Assembly: GCA_946886365.1 (NCBI GenBank)
Contig: CAMPIM010000012.1
Coordinates: 1 to 49,211, forward strand
Reading direction: 5' to 3'
Source of the DNA: an uncultured Novosphingobium sp.
GTDB lineage: Bacteria; Pseudomonadota; Alphaproteobacteria; Sphingomonadales; Sphingomonadaceae
DNA: 49,211 nucleotides
Made by a program: the position numbers and the translations under genes. Positions 27,827 to 37,725 of the stretch are shown here, piece after piece; positions within the stretch are counted from its first letter, which is position 1; every line of letters begins with the position of its first letter. The notes under the pieces were generated by a model. That model was not told where the DNA came from. It saw nothing but the letters and a program-made list of their open reading frames with translations, and ran no database searches.

Positions 27827-28291
27827 ATGCGTGGTTTTGACCTTACCCCCTATCGCCGCTCCACCGTGGGTTTTGACCGACTTTTCGATCTGATCGAAAA
27901 CAATGCCCGCCTGCAGCAGGGCGACAACTATCCCCCTTTCAATATCGAGCGTCTTTCGGAGGACCGATATCGAGTTACGCTTGCGGTGGCGGGCTTTCGG
28001 CCTGACGAAATCGACATCACTGCTCAACAAAATCTGTTGCAGGTTGTCGGACGCAAGGAAGATAGCCCGAACTCTGATCGCTCCAAATTCCTGCATGTCG
28101 GCATCGCCAATCGCAGTTTCGAGCGGCGTTTCGAGCTGGCCGACTTCGTGCGGGTGGAAAAGGCCGATCTTGCGGACGGCCTGCTGACGATCGAACTCGT
28201 CCGCGAAATTCCTGAAGCGATGAAGCCAAAGAAGATCGCTGTGAATGGCGGGCAGCTGGTCGATATCAACAAGGATCGCGACGCAGCCTGA
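27827..28291 (+). CDS. Small heat-shock protein, Hsp20/IbpA type
   Basis: 154 residues with one alpha-crystallin domain (about 35-130). The N-terminus (MRGFDLTPYRRSTVGFDRLFDLIE) is that of IbpA-like proteins, PPFNIERLSEDRYRVTLAVAGF begins the domain, and FERRFELADFVRV and GLLTIELVREIPE follow. The C-terminal tail has no clear I-x-I beyond KKIAVNG. It binds unfolding proteins and holds them for DnaK. Control is expected at two levels, by the RpoH-type promoter and by the thermometer hairpin over its ribosome site. A terminator follows. Confidence 0.94.
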   Translation: MRGFDLTPYRRSTVGFDRLFDLIENNARLQQGDNYPPFNIERLSEDRYRVTLAVAGFRPDEIDITAQQNLLQVVGRKEDSPNSDRSKFLHVGIANRSFERRFELADFVRVEKADLADGLLTIELVREIPEAMKPKKIAVNGGQLVDINKDRDAA

Positions 28292-28304
28292 TCGGATGTT
28301 CATG

Positions 28305-28332
28305 GGGCGCGGCCTGAAGGTCGCGCCCTTTT
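28305..28332 (+). terminator. Intrinsic terminator after hsp20
   Basis: GGGCGCGGCC and GGTCGCGCCC (28305-28314 with 28319-28328) form a 10-bp stem with one G-U pair and a TGAA loop, followed by TTTT. Confidence 0.85.
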
Positions 28333-28338
28333 CGCATC

Positions 28339-30267
28339 TTAAATCTCTACCTGGCTACCCAGTTCGACAACGCGGTTGGTAGGAAGGCGGAAAAATTCCA
28401 TCGCGCTTTCCGCGTTTCGTAGCATCCAGGCGAAGATTTTCTCTCGCCACAGCGGCATTCCTGGATTGGCAGACGGCAACAGCGTTTGGCGTGCCAGGAA
28501 GAAACTGGTCTCCATCATCCTGAATGCCTGACCACATCCGGTGACATTCTTGAGGGCCGCGGGAACATCCGGTTCCTGCATGAACCCATATTCCAGAACA
28601 AGGCGGAAGAACCCCTTCCCGAGATCCTCCAGCCTGCATCGGCCATCATCCTCAACGACTGGAACGTCCTTGATCTTCACCGTCAGCAGGATGACCCGCT
28701 CATGCAACACCTTGTTGTGTTTCAAGTTGTGGAGCAAGGCATGGGGAACACCGTTTGGCGTGGATGTCATGAACACGGCCGTCCCCGGAACGCGCACAGC
28801 GCTGTTAGCGGCCGAGGCTACGAACACAGGGATTGGCATCGCGCCTTCGCGCAAGCGATCCTGCACCAACCGACGCCCCCGCGACCATGTGGTCAGGAGC
28901 GTGAATACGACGAAACCGATCAGCAGCGGGAACCAGCCGCCATCCGGCACCTTTGTAAAATTGGCCGCGAGATATGCGCCATCCACAATGAAGAATACCG
29001 CAAGCAAGGGTGCGGAATAATACCAGCGCCACTTCCACAACCGGTAGAGCAGCACGGTCAGCAGCAGATTGTCGATGAACATCGCTCCGGTGACGGCGAT
29101 GCCATATGCGGCAGTCAGATTGGACGATGTCTGGAACACCAGTACCAGCAGGATGACCATCACCATCAATCCCCAATTGATGAGGGGGATATATATCTGC
29201 CCCGCGGTCGAGGCACTGGTATGCGCGATCCGCAAGCGGGGCATGAAGCCCAGTTGGATCGCCTGCTGCGTCACTGAAAATGCGCCGGAAATGACTGCCT
29301 GGCTGGCAATTATCGCTGCTAAAGTCGCGAGGCCGATCAGAGGCAACTGTGCCCATTGGGGTGCCAGATGATAGAAGGGGCTGTGGAGCGCAGCCGCGCC
29401 TTCGCGAAACAGCAGAGCCCCCTGCCCCATATAGTTCATCATCAATGCCGGCAGGACGAAGCAAAGCCAGGACACGCGGATCGGGCTGCGCCCGAAATGA
29501 CCCATATCGGCATACAGCGCTTCCGCCCCGGTCACCGCAAGGACGACCGCGCCCAAGGCGAGGAAGGCCGGCAACGGATCGGTCATGAAGAACATGAACG
29601 CCCAATAGGGATTGAACGCCAGGAGAATGCCAGGCGTCTTGATTATGCTGATGATGCCCAGAGCCGCGATCGTGACGAAATACAGCAGCATGATGGGGCC
29701 GAATAGGGCAGCGACGCGATTGGTCCCAAAGCCCTGAATCCAAAACAGGCACACCAATATGATCACTGCGGCAGGTAGAATCGCGGGCGCCAGTTCAGAG
29801 TTATAAACGGCGAGGCCTTCCACAGCCGACAACACTGACACCGCGGGGGTGATCATGGAATCGCCGTAGAAAAGCGAGGTCGCGAACACGCCCAAAAGGA
29901 CGATGCCGCGCGACCATCGCTGAGTCTTTGTCTGTCCGTTGATCAGCGCGAGCAGCGCAAGGCTGCCACCTTCGCCCTTGTTGTCGGCGCGCATGATGAT
30001 CGAGACATATTTCAGCGTCACGACCAGCATCATCGACCAGAACATCAGGCTGATGACGCCAAGGATGTGATCGGGATCGAGTGCCAGATGATGATGGCCC
30101 GCGAAAGTTTCACGAAAAGCGTAGAGCGGGCTGGTGCCGATGTCGCCGAACACGATGCCGATCGCCCCGACGACAAGCTTGGCCGTCGCTTTCTGGCCCG
30201 CGTGGCTATGTCCTTCGGACTCGTCGTCCTGCGCGCTCGCGACGGCGCTCGCCAATTGATCAGCCAT
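28339..30267 (-). CDS. kup: KUP-family potassium uptake transporter
   Basis: 642 residues. About twelve membrane helices occupy residues 30-460, then a soluble C-terminal domain of about 170 residues. Family signatures are [17 protein letters not shown] at the first helix, [37 protein letters not shown] and the conserved [13 protein letters not shown] loop [13 protein letters not shown]. It imports K+ (or Cs+) with protons. An acidic, histidine-bearing N-terminal tail ([11 protein letters not shown]) is unremarkable. It stands alone, convergent with hsp20 and 133 bases from the ccm genes upstream. No leader element is visible in that gap. Confidence 0.95.
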   Translation of the reverse strand: MADQLASAVASAQDDESEGHSHAGQKATAKLVVGAIGIVFGDIGTSPLYAFRETFAGHHHLALDPDHILGVISLMFWSMMLVVTLKYVSIIMRADNKGEGGSLALLALINGQTKTQRWSRGIVLLGVFATSLFYGDSMITPAVSVLSAVEGLAVYNSELAPAILPAAVIILVCLFWIQGFGTNRVAALFGPIMLLYFVTIAALGIISIIKTPGILLAFNPYWAFMFFMTDPLPAFLALGAVVLAVTGAEALYADMGHFGRSPIRVSWLCFVLPALMMNYMGQGALLFREGAAALHSPFYHLAPQWAQLPLIGLATLAAIIASQAVISGAFSVTQQAIQLGFMPRLRIAHTSASTAGQIYIPLINWGLMVMVILLVLVFQTSSNLTAAYGIAVTGAMFIDNLLLTVLLYRLWKWRWYYSAPLLAVFFIVDGAYLAANFTKVPDGGWFPLLIGFVVFTLLTTWSRGRRLVQDRLREGAMPIPVFVASAANSAVRVPGTAVFMTSTPNGVPHALLHNLKHNKVLHERVILLTVKIKDVPVVEDDGRCRLEDLGKGFFRLVLEYGFMQEPDVPAALKNVTGCGQAFRMMETSFFLARQTLLPSANPGMPLWREKIFAWMLRNAESAMEFFRLPTNRVVELGSQVEI

Positions 30268-30400
30268 GAAGGAAACGCCAGATGGTCATGATCATACGAC
30301 ACTCAAGCCAAGGCATGCGCACGGGGACAATCCCGCTTAACTCACAAGGATGGCGCGCGCCCTATCACGCCTCCCTGAGCAGCGCAATTGACGAGCCATG

Positions 30401-31045
30401 TCATTGAACCGCAGGCGCGCTGTCAGCCAGCATCGCGTCGATACGCTCAATGTTAAGCTCCAGTTCCGCCTTGATTTTCGAGCCTTCAGGCGCCCTTGCA
30501 GCCAAAGGCGCCCAAAGATCGCGGGCGGCCTGCAACTGGCCCGCTCGAACGAGAGCCAGGCCGTAGAAATAGGGCGGAGCAGGCGCTTGTGGGTCAAGCG
30601 ACATGGCGCGCCGGTAAGCAAAGTCAGCGCTCGGCGACACCACGCCTCCCGCATGTGCCACAAGCGCGTTGCCCAGACCCAACCACAGGTTGGGATCACC
30701 CGGCGATTGTTTGATCCCGGCGAGCAACACGTTCGCCGATTCCTTCGTCTTGCCCCGCCTGCCAAGGCCGTCTGAGAGCATCAACCATTGCCCTGCCGGA
30801 CCATAGCGTTCCGCCATGCCGCGGCGCAGTTGGGCGACTTGCTCATCAAACTGCTTGCCGGTTGAAGCAGCGCCATTTCTGGGCGCTCCCGCCAAGCCAG
30901 GATTTCCCTGCCACGCATAACCAGCAAGGCCGAGTAGCAGAGCGGCGGCCGTAAGTTCCCAGGAAACGCGCGGAATGCGTCCAACGGCGACCAGAAGCGC
31001 CATCAGGCAAATAGCAAACGTAGCCGCTATGACCCATCCTGTCAT
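30401..31045 (-). CDS. Cytochrome c biogenesis TPR protein (CcmI-like)
   Basis: 214 residues. Two N-terminal membrane helices (VIAATFAICLMALLVAV and ELTAAALLLGLAGYAW) precede a TPR region (about 90-205) with GNALVAHAGG and AYRRAMSLDPQAPAPPYFYGLALVRAGQLQAA. This is the arrangement of CcmI or the C-terminal half of enterobacterial CcmH, which hold apocytochrome for heme attachment. Start ATG 31045 overlaps the ccmH stop as ATGA; the longer frame to 31129 lies within ccmH. It is the last gene of the ccm operon. Confidence 0.85.
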   Translation of the reverse strand: MTGWVIAATFAICLMALLVAVGRIPRVSWELTAAALLLGLAGYAWQGNPGLAGAPRNGAASTGKQFDEQVAQLRRGMAERYGPAGQWLMLSDGLGRRGKTKESANVLLAGIKQSPGDPNLWLGLGNALVAHAGGVVSPSADFAYRRAMSLDPQAPAPPYFYGLALVRAGQLQAARDLWAPLAARAPEGSKIKAELELNIERIDAMLADSAPAVQ

Positions 31046-31452
31046 TGCGGCCCTCCCCGCTTGATCCGTCCGCGCACAAGCAACAGCCCAAGGCCGATCA
31101 GCAATAATGGCGCCCCCCAAAGCGGCCAAAGAACCGGGTCCGCCGTAGGCTCATAACTTACCCAATCGCCATAGCGTTCAATGAGCCAGCTCCGGATATG
31201 CTCGGGTTGTTCCCCCGCCATGATCCGCTCCCTGATCTGGGAACGCATATCACCTGCCAGACTGGCGTTGCTGTCAGCGATAGATTGGCTCTGGCAAGTA
31301 AGGCAGCGAATCGTCTCCATCAGCGCCTTCGCCTTTCGCTCGAGCGCCGGATCATCGATTTGCCGGTCTGCATAGGGAGCCGGAGGAAGCGCCGACTGCG
31401 CCAGCACAGGCGAACTCATCAGCAATGCAAGCAATGTCAGCAGCCGTGTCAT
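31042..31452 (-). CDS. ccmH: Cytochrome c maturation protein CcmH
   Basis: 136 residues. A signal peptide (LLTLLALLMSSPVLAQ) precedes the periplasmic redox motif RCLTCQSQSI with C50 and C53, then GDMRSQIRERIMAGE and RYGDWVSYEP, and one C-terminal membrane helix. It reduces the CxxCH disulfide of apocytochrome c so heme can be attached. Its start and stop overlap the neighbouring ccmG and ccmI genes by four bases each. Confidence 0.94.
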   Translation of the reverse strand: MTRLLTLLALLMSSPVLAQSALPPAPYADRQIDDPALERKAKALMETIRCLTCQSQSIADSNASLAGDMRSQIRERIMAGEQPEHIRSWLIERYGDWVSYEPTADPVLWPLWGAPLLLIGLGLLLVRGRIKRGGPQ

Positions 31453-31976
31453 CGCGCAGCCTCCAAACGCTGGAGAATCATCGGGATGTCATCCGCCCTT
31501 ATGTCACCGACATGCTGGTAGGCGATGCGCCCCTTTCCATCGATGATGAAGCTTTCCGGCACGCCGGAGGAGCCAATCGCGATCTGCACGCTGCTGCGCG
31601 CATCAAGGCCGATACGACTGTATGGATTGCCATAGCGCTGAAGGAAGCGGTCGACATCAGACCGGGCATCACGGATCGCGACCCCGTCAATTTCCACACC
31701 TGCTTGCTTCAGCGCCATAAGCTGCGGAGCTTCCGCAGCGCACGGCACGCACCAACTGGCGAAGATGTTCAACAGCCGGGGCTTGCCCGTTGCCAGTTCC
31801 GCGCTGGCCAAGGCGGGGCGATCGCTGGCCGCTGCTGGCAAGGTGAATTCGGGCAATGTCTTGCCGACGAGCTTGGAGGTGATGACCCGGTCGTCCGGCT
31901 TAAGCAAGCCGCTCGCAAACAGGATGAAGAAACCCGCAAAGAACACAAGAGGTAGCCAAATCAAGAGCTTCTTCAT
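31449..31976 (-). CDS. ccmG: Thiol-disulfide interchange protein CcmG/DsbE
   Basis: 175 residues, membrane-anchored periplasmic thioredoxin. One N-terminal helix (LLIWLPLVFFAGFFILFASG) precedes the thioredoxin domain with active site WCVPC (C76, C79) and the cis-proline GVPESF block near 145. It keeps CcmH and the apocytochrome thiols reduced. ATG 31976 overlaps the ccmF stop as ATGA; the longer frame to 32000 is not conserved. Confidence 0.94.
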   Translation of the reverse strand: MKKLLIWLPLVFFAGFFILFASGLLKPDDRVITSKLVGKTLPEFTLPAAASDRPALASAELATGKPRLLNIFASWCVPCAAEAPQLMALKQAGVEIDGVAIRDARSDVDRFLQRYGNPYSRIGLDARSSVQIAIGSSGVPESFIIDGKGRIAYQHVGDIRADDIPMILQRLEAAR

Positions 31977-33904
31977 GTCGCAAGCGTCCTGCTGCGCCAT
32001 TTAAGAAGCCATCCTCGGCGCTCGCGCCCTACCAATGCCAATGCGCCACCAAGGGCAATCAGCCCGCCGCCAAACCAGATCAGCGTGACAAAAGGCTTCC
32101 ACCAGACCCGCAGTTGCCAACGTCCCTCGGTCGCCTCCTGGCCCAGCACCACATAAAGCTGCCCGTTCCACCGGGTCAGCAGGGCCGCTTCAGTGGTCGT
32201 CGTGGGGGGAGAAGGGAAGAAACGAGATTGTGGATGCAGGGCAACCGGTGCCCCATCCCCCCGGCTCGCCTCCATGTCAGCTTGCAACGCCGTCCAATTG
32301 TCTCCGGCGATCGGCGAAATCTGCACCAGGCGGAGTTTCCAATCGGCAGCTTCGACGACGTCGCCGGGGCGCACGGCCGCCAGCTTTTCAACGGTAAACG
32401 CAGAATCGCAAGCCATGCCCGCGAGGCTGACAGCGCATCCGAGGTGAGCGATGACCATGCCCCAGGTAAACAGCGGCGTACGGCGCAAGTTGCGCTTCCA
32501 CAACGGGGCGACGCTGCCCGCTGCAACGGCCAAGGCGATGACCAGCCCAAGGAACGGCAGCACGCCAATCCGTCCCCAGGCGAGCATTGCCATGACGGCA
32601 AGAGCGATCAAGGCGATGACTGCCGGAATCATCATGCGCCCGGCAACCTCTGCCAGCTTGTCCCGGCGCCAGCGGGTCAATGGTCCCGCCACCATGACGA
32701 TCATCAGGATGAGCGCAATCGGGCCAGCTATCCTGTCGAAATAAGGAGCACCAACCGATACCTTATGCCCGAACGCCTCGGTCAGCAGCGGATAGAGGGT
32801 GCCGATCAGCACCAGGCCCAGTATCACCGTCAGCAGCAGATTGTTGATCACCAGCATGGTTTCGCGGCTGACCAGCTCGAACGGCGCGCCTTCACGAACC
32901 GCCCCGACCCGCCATCCGAACAACGCCAGCGCGCCTCCGATATAAAGGCCCAGGAGGATCAGGATGAAGCTGCCTCGTTCCGGATCAACGGCGAAGGCGT
33001 GGACACTCGTCAATATGCCCGAGCGGACCAGGAAAGTCCCAACCATCGACATCGAAAAAGCGATGACGGCCAGCATCACTGTCCAGGCCCGTAACGCATC
33101 GCGCGTAGCGAGCACGGTCACGCTGTGCAGCAATGCCGTGGCCGCGAGCCAAGGCATCAACGAAGCGTTTTCCACCGGATCCCAGAACCACCAGCCTCCC
33201 CAGCCCAGCTCATAATAGGCCCAGTAGCTGCCAGCCGTGATTCCGAGAGTCAGAAGTATCCATGCTGCCAGCACCCAAGGACGCATCGCCTTAGCGAAAT
33301 CTGCATCAACCCGCCGCGTCAGCAGCGCGCCAATGGCAAAGGAGAAGGCGACGGAGAGGCCGACATATCCAAGATAAAGGGTCGGCGGATGGAACGCGAG
33401 GCCGGGATCCTGCAACAGAGGATTGAGTCCTTGACCATCCGCTGCGGGAGGAGTGATCCGCGCGAAGGGGTTGGATGCGAAGAGCAGGAAGGCATAAAAC
33501 CCCAGGCTGATAGCCGCTTGACCGCCCAGCGTCGCCATATGCGTGTCCCGCCGTAGCGCCCGTTCAAACAGAGCAACGGCAGACCCCGCGACGCCCATGA
33601 CCGTCACCCAGAGCAGCATAGAGCCTTCATGGTTGCCCCAAGTTCCCGCGAACTTGTAAAGCCACGGCTTCATGGAATGGCTGTTGGTGGCGACCAACAG
33701 CACCGACATGTCCGATCGCATGAAAAGCGTTATCAGCGCCACAAAGGCAATGGCGGTGAGAGCGCCTTGGGCGACGGCTACCGGTCGGACAGCCTGGAGC
33801 AATTCGCTCTTTTTTCCCGCCAACCCAAAAGCCACCAGGCTCAATTGTAGAAACGCCAGCGCCGCCGCAAGCCATAGCGCGGCCAGACCCGCTTCGGCGA
33901 TCAT
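31973..33904 (-). CDS. ccmF: Heme lyase CcmF
   Basis: 643 residues with many membrane helices. The tryptophan-rich motif WGGWWFWDPVENASLMPW, which lies near the heme-handling site, is intact, and the surrounding conserved loops (FHPPTLYLGYVGLSVAF, FLVRSGILTSVHAFA) contain histidines expected to ligate heme. Together with CcmH it attaches heme to apocytochrome c in the periplasm. It is 46 bases downstream of ccmE and coupled to ccmG. Confidence 0.95.
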   Translation of the reverse strand: MIAEAGLAALWLAAALAFLQLSLVAFGLAGKKSELLQAVRPVAVAQGALTAIAFVALITLFMRSDMSVLLVATNSHSMKPWLYKFAGTWGNHEGSMLLWVTVMGVAGSAVALFERALRRDTHMATLGGQAAISLGFYAFLLFASNPFARITPPAADGQGLNPLLQDPGLAFHPPTLYLGYVGLSVAFSFAIGALLTRRVDADFAKAMRPWVLAAWILLTLGITAGSYWAYYELGWGGWWFWDPVENASLMPWLAATALLHSVTVLATRDALRAWTVMLAVIAFSMSMVGTFLVRSGILTSVHAFAVDPERGSFILILLGLYIGGALALFGWRVGAVREGAPFELVSRETMLVINNLLLTVILGLVLIGTLYPLLTEAFGHKVSVGAPYFDRIAGPIALILMIVMVAGPLTRWRRDKLAEVAGRMMIPAVIALIALAVMAMLAWGRIGVLPFLGLVIALAVAAGSVAPLWKRNLRRTPLFTWGMVIAHLGCAVSLAGMACDSAFTVEKLAAVRPGDVVEAADWKLRLVQISPIAGDNWTALQADMEASRGDGAPVALHPQSRFFPSPPTTTTEAALLTRWNGQLYVVLGQEATEGRWQLRVWWKPFVTLIWFGGGLIALGGALALVGRERRGWLLKWRSRTLAT

Positions 33905-33950
33905 GCCGCCTTCTCCGCTCGTTCCCGCCCTATGGCCACCCTAACAGCGT

Positions 33951-34397
33951 TCACTGGCCTGCCTTCATCTCGTGGGTCGTCTCATTATACTGAATGCCTT
34001 TGAGTTCCCGAGGCATGTACCGTTCGTCATGCTTGGCCAGCAGGTTGGTGGCGATAAAAGTGCCCGTGCCATCGAACGCTCCTTCCGCGACCACGCCCGA
34101 TCCTTCCTTGAACAAATCGGGAGCTATGCCCCTGAAAACAGCAGGAACGGTCGCTTTTCCGTCGGTCACGTCAAAATGCATGGTCACGCCGTCGGCGGCT
34201 CGCTTGAGACTGCCTTTCACCACCATGCCGCCCAGACGAATGGACTTGCCCGGTTCGACCCCTTTGGCGCGAACGTCGGCGGGCGCATAGAAATAGGCGG
34301 CTTCGTCACGCAATGCCGATGCCGCGAGCAAAACCGCACCGATCAAGGCGAACAATGCGACGATCGCTAGAATGAGGCGCTGATGCTTCGCTTTCAT
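33951..34397 (-). CDS. ccmE: Heme chaperone CcmE
   Basis: 148 residues. One N-terminal membrane anchor (LILAIVALFALIGAVLLAAS) leads into the OB-fold domain. The heme-binding motif AKHDERYMP holds H123, which binds heme covalently, and Y127, an axial ligand. The short charged tail is normal. It carries heme from CcmC to CcmF. The ATG overlaps the ccmD stop by four bases. Confidence 0.95.
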   Translation of the reverse strand: MKAKHQRLILAIVALFALIGAVLLAASALRDEAAYFYAPADVRAKGVEPGKSIRLGGMVVKGSLKRAADGVTMHFDVTDGKATVPAVFRGIAPDLFKEGSGVVAEGAFDGTGTFIATNLLAKHDERYMPRELKGIQYNETTHEMKAGQ

Positions 34398-34525
34398 GGC
34401 CGGTCTGACAATCTTTGTGCAGCCGACTCTGCATCACGCATGGAGCGCCAGCATGCAAGGCAGAGGGCCAAGGTGCCCGAAAAGGTCAGCACATAAGCGC
34501 CGACGACGAAAGCCCATTGGTTCAT
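34394..34525 (-). CDS. ccmD: CcmD, small heme exporter subunit
   Basis: A 43-codon gene between ccmC and ccmE. It translates as a single membrane helix (WAFVVGAYVLTFSGTLAL) followed by a short basic tail, the layout of CcmD, which stabilises the CcmC-heme-CcmE complex. It starts four bases after the ccmC stop and ends in an ATGA overlap with ccmE. The identity rests on size, topology and position; CcmD sequences are weakly conserved. Confidence 0.88.
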   Translation of the reverse strand: MNQWAFVVGAYVLTFSGTLALCLACWRSMRDAESAAQRLSDRP

Positions 34526-34529
34526 GCCA

Positions 34530-35252
34530 TTATCCCCGCGCCAGCCGCTGCATGCGCGCTTCCACCTTGTTGCGCGCCAATATCGTGCGCATCCGCATCA
34601 ACACGATCGCCCCGAACAAAAGGGAAAAACCGATAAGGGTAAGCCCCAGCGGCCAGAGAATCGAGGTGTCGATACTCGACCCGCGCATCGTGATGCTGGG
34701 GCCCTGATGGAGACTGTTCCACCACACGACGGAGCGATTTATGATCGGTATATTGACCGCCCCGACCAAGCCAAAAATGGCTGTAGCCGCGCTGACGCCG
34801 CCCTGTTCCTGACGCGCACTGGCATTCGCCAGCGCTATATATCCAAGATAGAGGAAAAGGAGCACGAGCATGGAGGTCATCCGCCCGTCCCACTCCCACC
34901 ATGTCCCCCAGGTGGGGCGCCCCCAAATGGACCCTGTCGCAAGGCAGATAGCCGTAAACAGCGCGCCCGGGACCGCAATCGCGCGTCCCGCAACAGCGGC
35001 CAGCGGATGCCGCCAGACCAGCTGCATCAGCGCCGCCACAGCAATTCCTGACCATCCGGCCATTCCAAGCCATGCCGCGGGCACATGGATATAGAGTATG
35101 CGAACCGTCTCGCCCTGGAGATAGTCAGCCGGGGTGATGAACAGCCCGCAGCCCGCACCCACCAGAAGCAGAACGAAACCTGGCCAGAACAGCCAGGTGG
35201 TCAGCGGCCGAGCGATCTTCAGGAAACGGGCAGGATTGGCGAAGCGATGCAT
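34530..35252 (-). CDS. ccmC: Heme exporter protein CcmC
   Basis: 240 residues, six membrane helices. The hallmark WGRPTWGTWWEWD (near residue 115) and the flanking conserved histidines (ILYIHVPAAWLGM, WWNSLHQG) are intact. It delivers heme to CcmE in the periplasm. It is the first gene of the ccm run and is divergent from purF. The ABC partners CcmA and CcmB are not encoded between here and the next genes. Confidence 0.95.
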   Translation of the reverse strand: MHRFANPARFLKIARPLTTWLFWPGFVLLLVGAGCGLFITPADYLQGETVRILYIHVPAAWLGMAGWSGIAVAALMQLVWRHPLAAVAGRAIAVPGALFTAICLATGSIWGRPTWGTWWEWDGRMTSMLVLLFLYLGYIALANASARQEQGGVSAATAIFGLVGAVNIPIINRSVVWWNSLHQGPSITMRGSSIDTSILWPLGLTLIGFSLLFGAIVLMRMRTILARNKVEARMQRLARG

Positions 35253-35435
35253 TTGGACAGGCTCTTTAGCTGCGCCGAACGCGCAAAGCCAGTGGCCCTT
35301 TTTCTGTTACGCACAGTACATAATGTCGCTGCCACGGCGGCCCAAACAGCCTTTTTTGTTTCAGACAGGCGACAAATCAGGATCGAACCACTATATGCGC
35401 GCGCAGCAGCCATTTTTAGGCGCACAGCATCGGCT

Positions 35436-36914
35436 ATGGATCCGCTCGCACTCATGTTTACGACAAACCCGTTCGACGACGACAAGCTGCGTGAAGAATG
35501 CGGCATTTTCGGCGTCATTCAAGCCGAGACCGCTTCGGCGATCGTCGCGCTTGGCCTTCATGCGCTTCAACACCGTGGACAGGAGGCCGCCGGCATCACC
35601 AGCTGGGACGGTCACGATTTCCATACCCACCGCGCCATGGGGCATGTGGCGGGCAATTTCGACCGCGATGAAGTGATTCGCGGCCTGCCGGGCCACACGG
35701 CATCCGGGCACGTCCGTTACTCGACCACGGGCGAAACGTCCCTCCGCAACGTACAGCCCCTCTATGCCGAGCTTAACTCCGGCGGCTTCGCCATCGCGCA
35801 TAACGGCAATATCTCCAATGCGATGAAGCTCCGCCGCGAGCTGATTCGTCGCGGCTCAATCTTTCAGTCGACCTCCGACACCGAAGTGATCATCCATCTG
35901 GTCGCGACTTCGACCTATCGGACTCTGCTCGACAAGTTCATCGATGCGCTCAAGCAGATCGAGGGCGCCTATTCGCTGATTGTGACTACGCCCGAAGGCA
36001 TGATCGCGTGCCGCGACCCGCTCGGCATTCGACCGCTGGTCATGGGCAAGTTGGGCGACGCCACCATTTTCGCGTCGGAAACCGTCGCCTTTGACGTAGT
36101 AGGCGCCGACCATATTCGCTCCATCGATCCTGGTGAACTGGTCATCGTCACTCATGATGGGGAGATGCGCAGCCATCGCCCCTTCGGCGATGTGCATCCG
36201 CGCCCCTGCATTTTCGAACATGTCTATTTCAGCCGCCCCGATTCGATCGTGGATGGTTCGAGCGTCTATTCGGTTCGCAAGGCGATCGGCGCTCAGCTGG
36301 CAATCGAAAATCCTGTTGATGCCGACCTGGTTATTCCCGTTCCCGACAGCGGCGTGCCTGCAGCCATCGGCTATGCCCAGCAGTCAGGGCTTCCCTTCGA
36401 ACTGGGCATCATCCGTTCCCACTATATCGGACGGACCTTCATCCAGCCAGGCGACAAGGTTCGTCACCTTGGCGTCAAGCTCAAGCACAACGCCAATCGC
36501 GCCCTAATCGCCGGGAAGCGCGTCGTTCTTATCGATGATTCGATCGTGCGGGGAACGACCAGCCTCAAAATCGTGCAGATGATGCGTGAGGCAGGCGCCA
36601 AGGAAGTGCATATGCGCATTGCCAGCCCGCCGACAAAACATAGCTGCTTCTACGGCGTCGACACGCCGGAACGCACGAAGTTGCTAGCGCATCGCTTGGA
36701 CATTGGCGGCATGCAGGACTTCATCCATGCCGACAGCCTTTCCTTCATTTCGATCGACGGCCTCTACAAGGCGCTGGGTGAAACGAAACGGGCCGACATC
36801 CGCCCTCAGTATTGCGACGCCTGCTTTACCGGCGACTATCCGACCACGCTCACCGATCAGGACGACGTCGTGGTGAAGAACCAGCTTGAATTGCTCGCTG
36901 AACGGGTCGTCTGA
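35436..36914 (+). CDS. purF: Amidophosphoribosyltransferase
   Basis: 492 residues. The mature enzyme starts at the catalytic cysteine in EECGIFGV (C22 here) after removal of a short propeptide. A glutaminase domain is followed by a phosphoribosyltransferase domain with the PRPP loop VVLIDDSIVRGTTS. Cysteines in RPCIFEHVYFSRP, KHSCFYG and YCDACFTGDYP match the [4Fe-4S] set of the Bacillus-type enzyme. It makes phosphoribosylamine, the first step of purine synthesis. ATG 35436 is used; ATG 35454 (MFTTNPFDDD) is also possible. Further upstream the frame is open but overlaps ccmC and is not conserved. Confidence 0.95.
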   Translation: MDPLALMFTTNPFDDDKLREECGIFGVIQAETASAIVALGLHALQHRGQEAAGITSWDGHDFHTHRAMGHVAGNFDRDEVIRGLPGHTASGHVRYSTTGETSLRNVQPLYAELNSGGFAIAHNGNISNAMKLRRELIRRGSIFQSTSDTEVIIHLVATSTYRTLLDKFIDALKQIEGAYSLIVTTPEGMIACRDPLGIRPLVMGKLGDATIFASETVAFDVVGADHIRSIDPGELVIVTHDGEMRSHRPFGDVHPRPCIFEHVYFSRPDSIVDGSSVYSVRKAIGAQLAIENPVDADLVIPVPDSGVPAAIGYAQQSGLPFELGIIRSHYIGRTFIQPGDKVRHLGVKLKHNANRALIAGKRVVLIDDSIVRGTTSLKIVQMMREAGAKEVHMRIASPPTKHSCFYGVDTPERTKLLAHRLDIGGMQDFIHADSLSFISIDGLYKALGETKRADIRPQYCDACFTGDYPTTLTDQDDVVVKNQLELLAERVV

Positions 36915-37012
36915 TCGATAGGTCATTTCTGGATGGCTGCCCGGTCATGGGCAACCACTACCTTTCCCACTAAACCGGCCCTCTCCATCCGGAAGGGCGA
37001 ACAGGATGCTTC

Positions 37013-37723
37013 ATGTCCACTCTTCCTCTTTCCGGTAAGCTTGCCCTGGTGACCGGCGCGAGCCGTGGTATCGGCGCCGCCACTGCCAAGGCCCTTGGCG
37101 CTGCTGGTGCTCATGTCATTCTGACAGCCAGAACGACGGGCGGCCTCGAGGAGGTGGAAGAATATATCCACGGTGCCGGAGGCAGTGCCACCATAGCGCC
37201 GCTCGACTTGGTCGATGGCGAGAGCATCGGGCGGCTTGCTCAGGCGGTTTCGGGCCGGTGGGAGGCGCTGGACATTCTGGTTTTGAACGCGGCGACCTTA
37301 GGCAGCCTGGCTGCGGTGCCCGCGATCGACGTGAAGGAATTCGCTCGGCTGCTGACGCTGAACATAGCAGCACCGCAGGCTTTGATCGCAGCTTTCGACA
37401 GAATGCTCCGCGCAAGTTCCGACGCGCGTGTCATTGCTATCACATCATCGGTCGCTACCGCGCCGCGCGCTTATTGGGGTGCCTATGGCGCGTCGAAGGC
37501 AGCGCTCGAAACGCTCGTAAGCACGTATGGCGAGGAAGTGAAAAATATCTCGGCCATACGCACTCATATCGTTGACCCGGGCGCGACCCGGACGGCGATG
37601 CGCGCCAGAGCCTATCCGGGAGAAGATCCCGCGACGGTGAAAGACCCCGAGGTCGTGGGCCAAGCCATAGCTGATCTCGTCCTTTCGGATCGGCCAAACG
37701 GCTATCACCAGCGTTTGGATTGA
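37013..37723 (+). CDS. Short-chain dehydrogenase/reductase, YciK-like
   Basis: 236 residues. The classical SDR elements are present: TGASRGIG (about 15-22) for NAD(P) binding, LVLNAA, ITSSVA with the catalytic serine and YGASK with the tyrosine and lysine. Substrate is unknown; the layout resembles YciK-type oxidoreductases. AGGA lies before the ATG. It stands 98 bases after purF, with a small TGCCC/GGGCA hairpin between them, and ends two bases from the convergent cyclopropane synthase gene. Confidence 0.9.
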   Translation: MSTLPLSGKLALVTGASRGIGAATAKALGAAGAHVILTARTTGGLEEVEEYIHGAGGSATIAPLDLVDGESIGRLAQAVSGRWEALDILVLNAATLGSLAAVPAIDVKEFARLLTLNIAAPQALIAAFDRMLRASSDARVIAITSSVATAPRAYWGAYGASKAALETLVSTYGEEVKNISAIRTHIVDPGATRTAMRARAYPGEDPATVKDPEVVGQAIADLVLSDRPNGYHQRLD

Positions 37724-37725
37724 TC

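Noticed and set aside
28805..29752. A 315-codon open frame on the kup strand in another frame
   Set aside because: Overlaps the kup membrane domain completely and has no coherent protein features.
35085..35435. N-terminal extension of purF
   Set aside because: It overlaps the ccmC start region on the other strand and lies before the short conserved propeptide; it is just an open frame.
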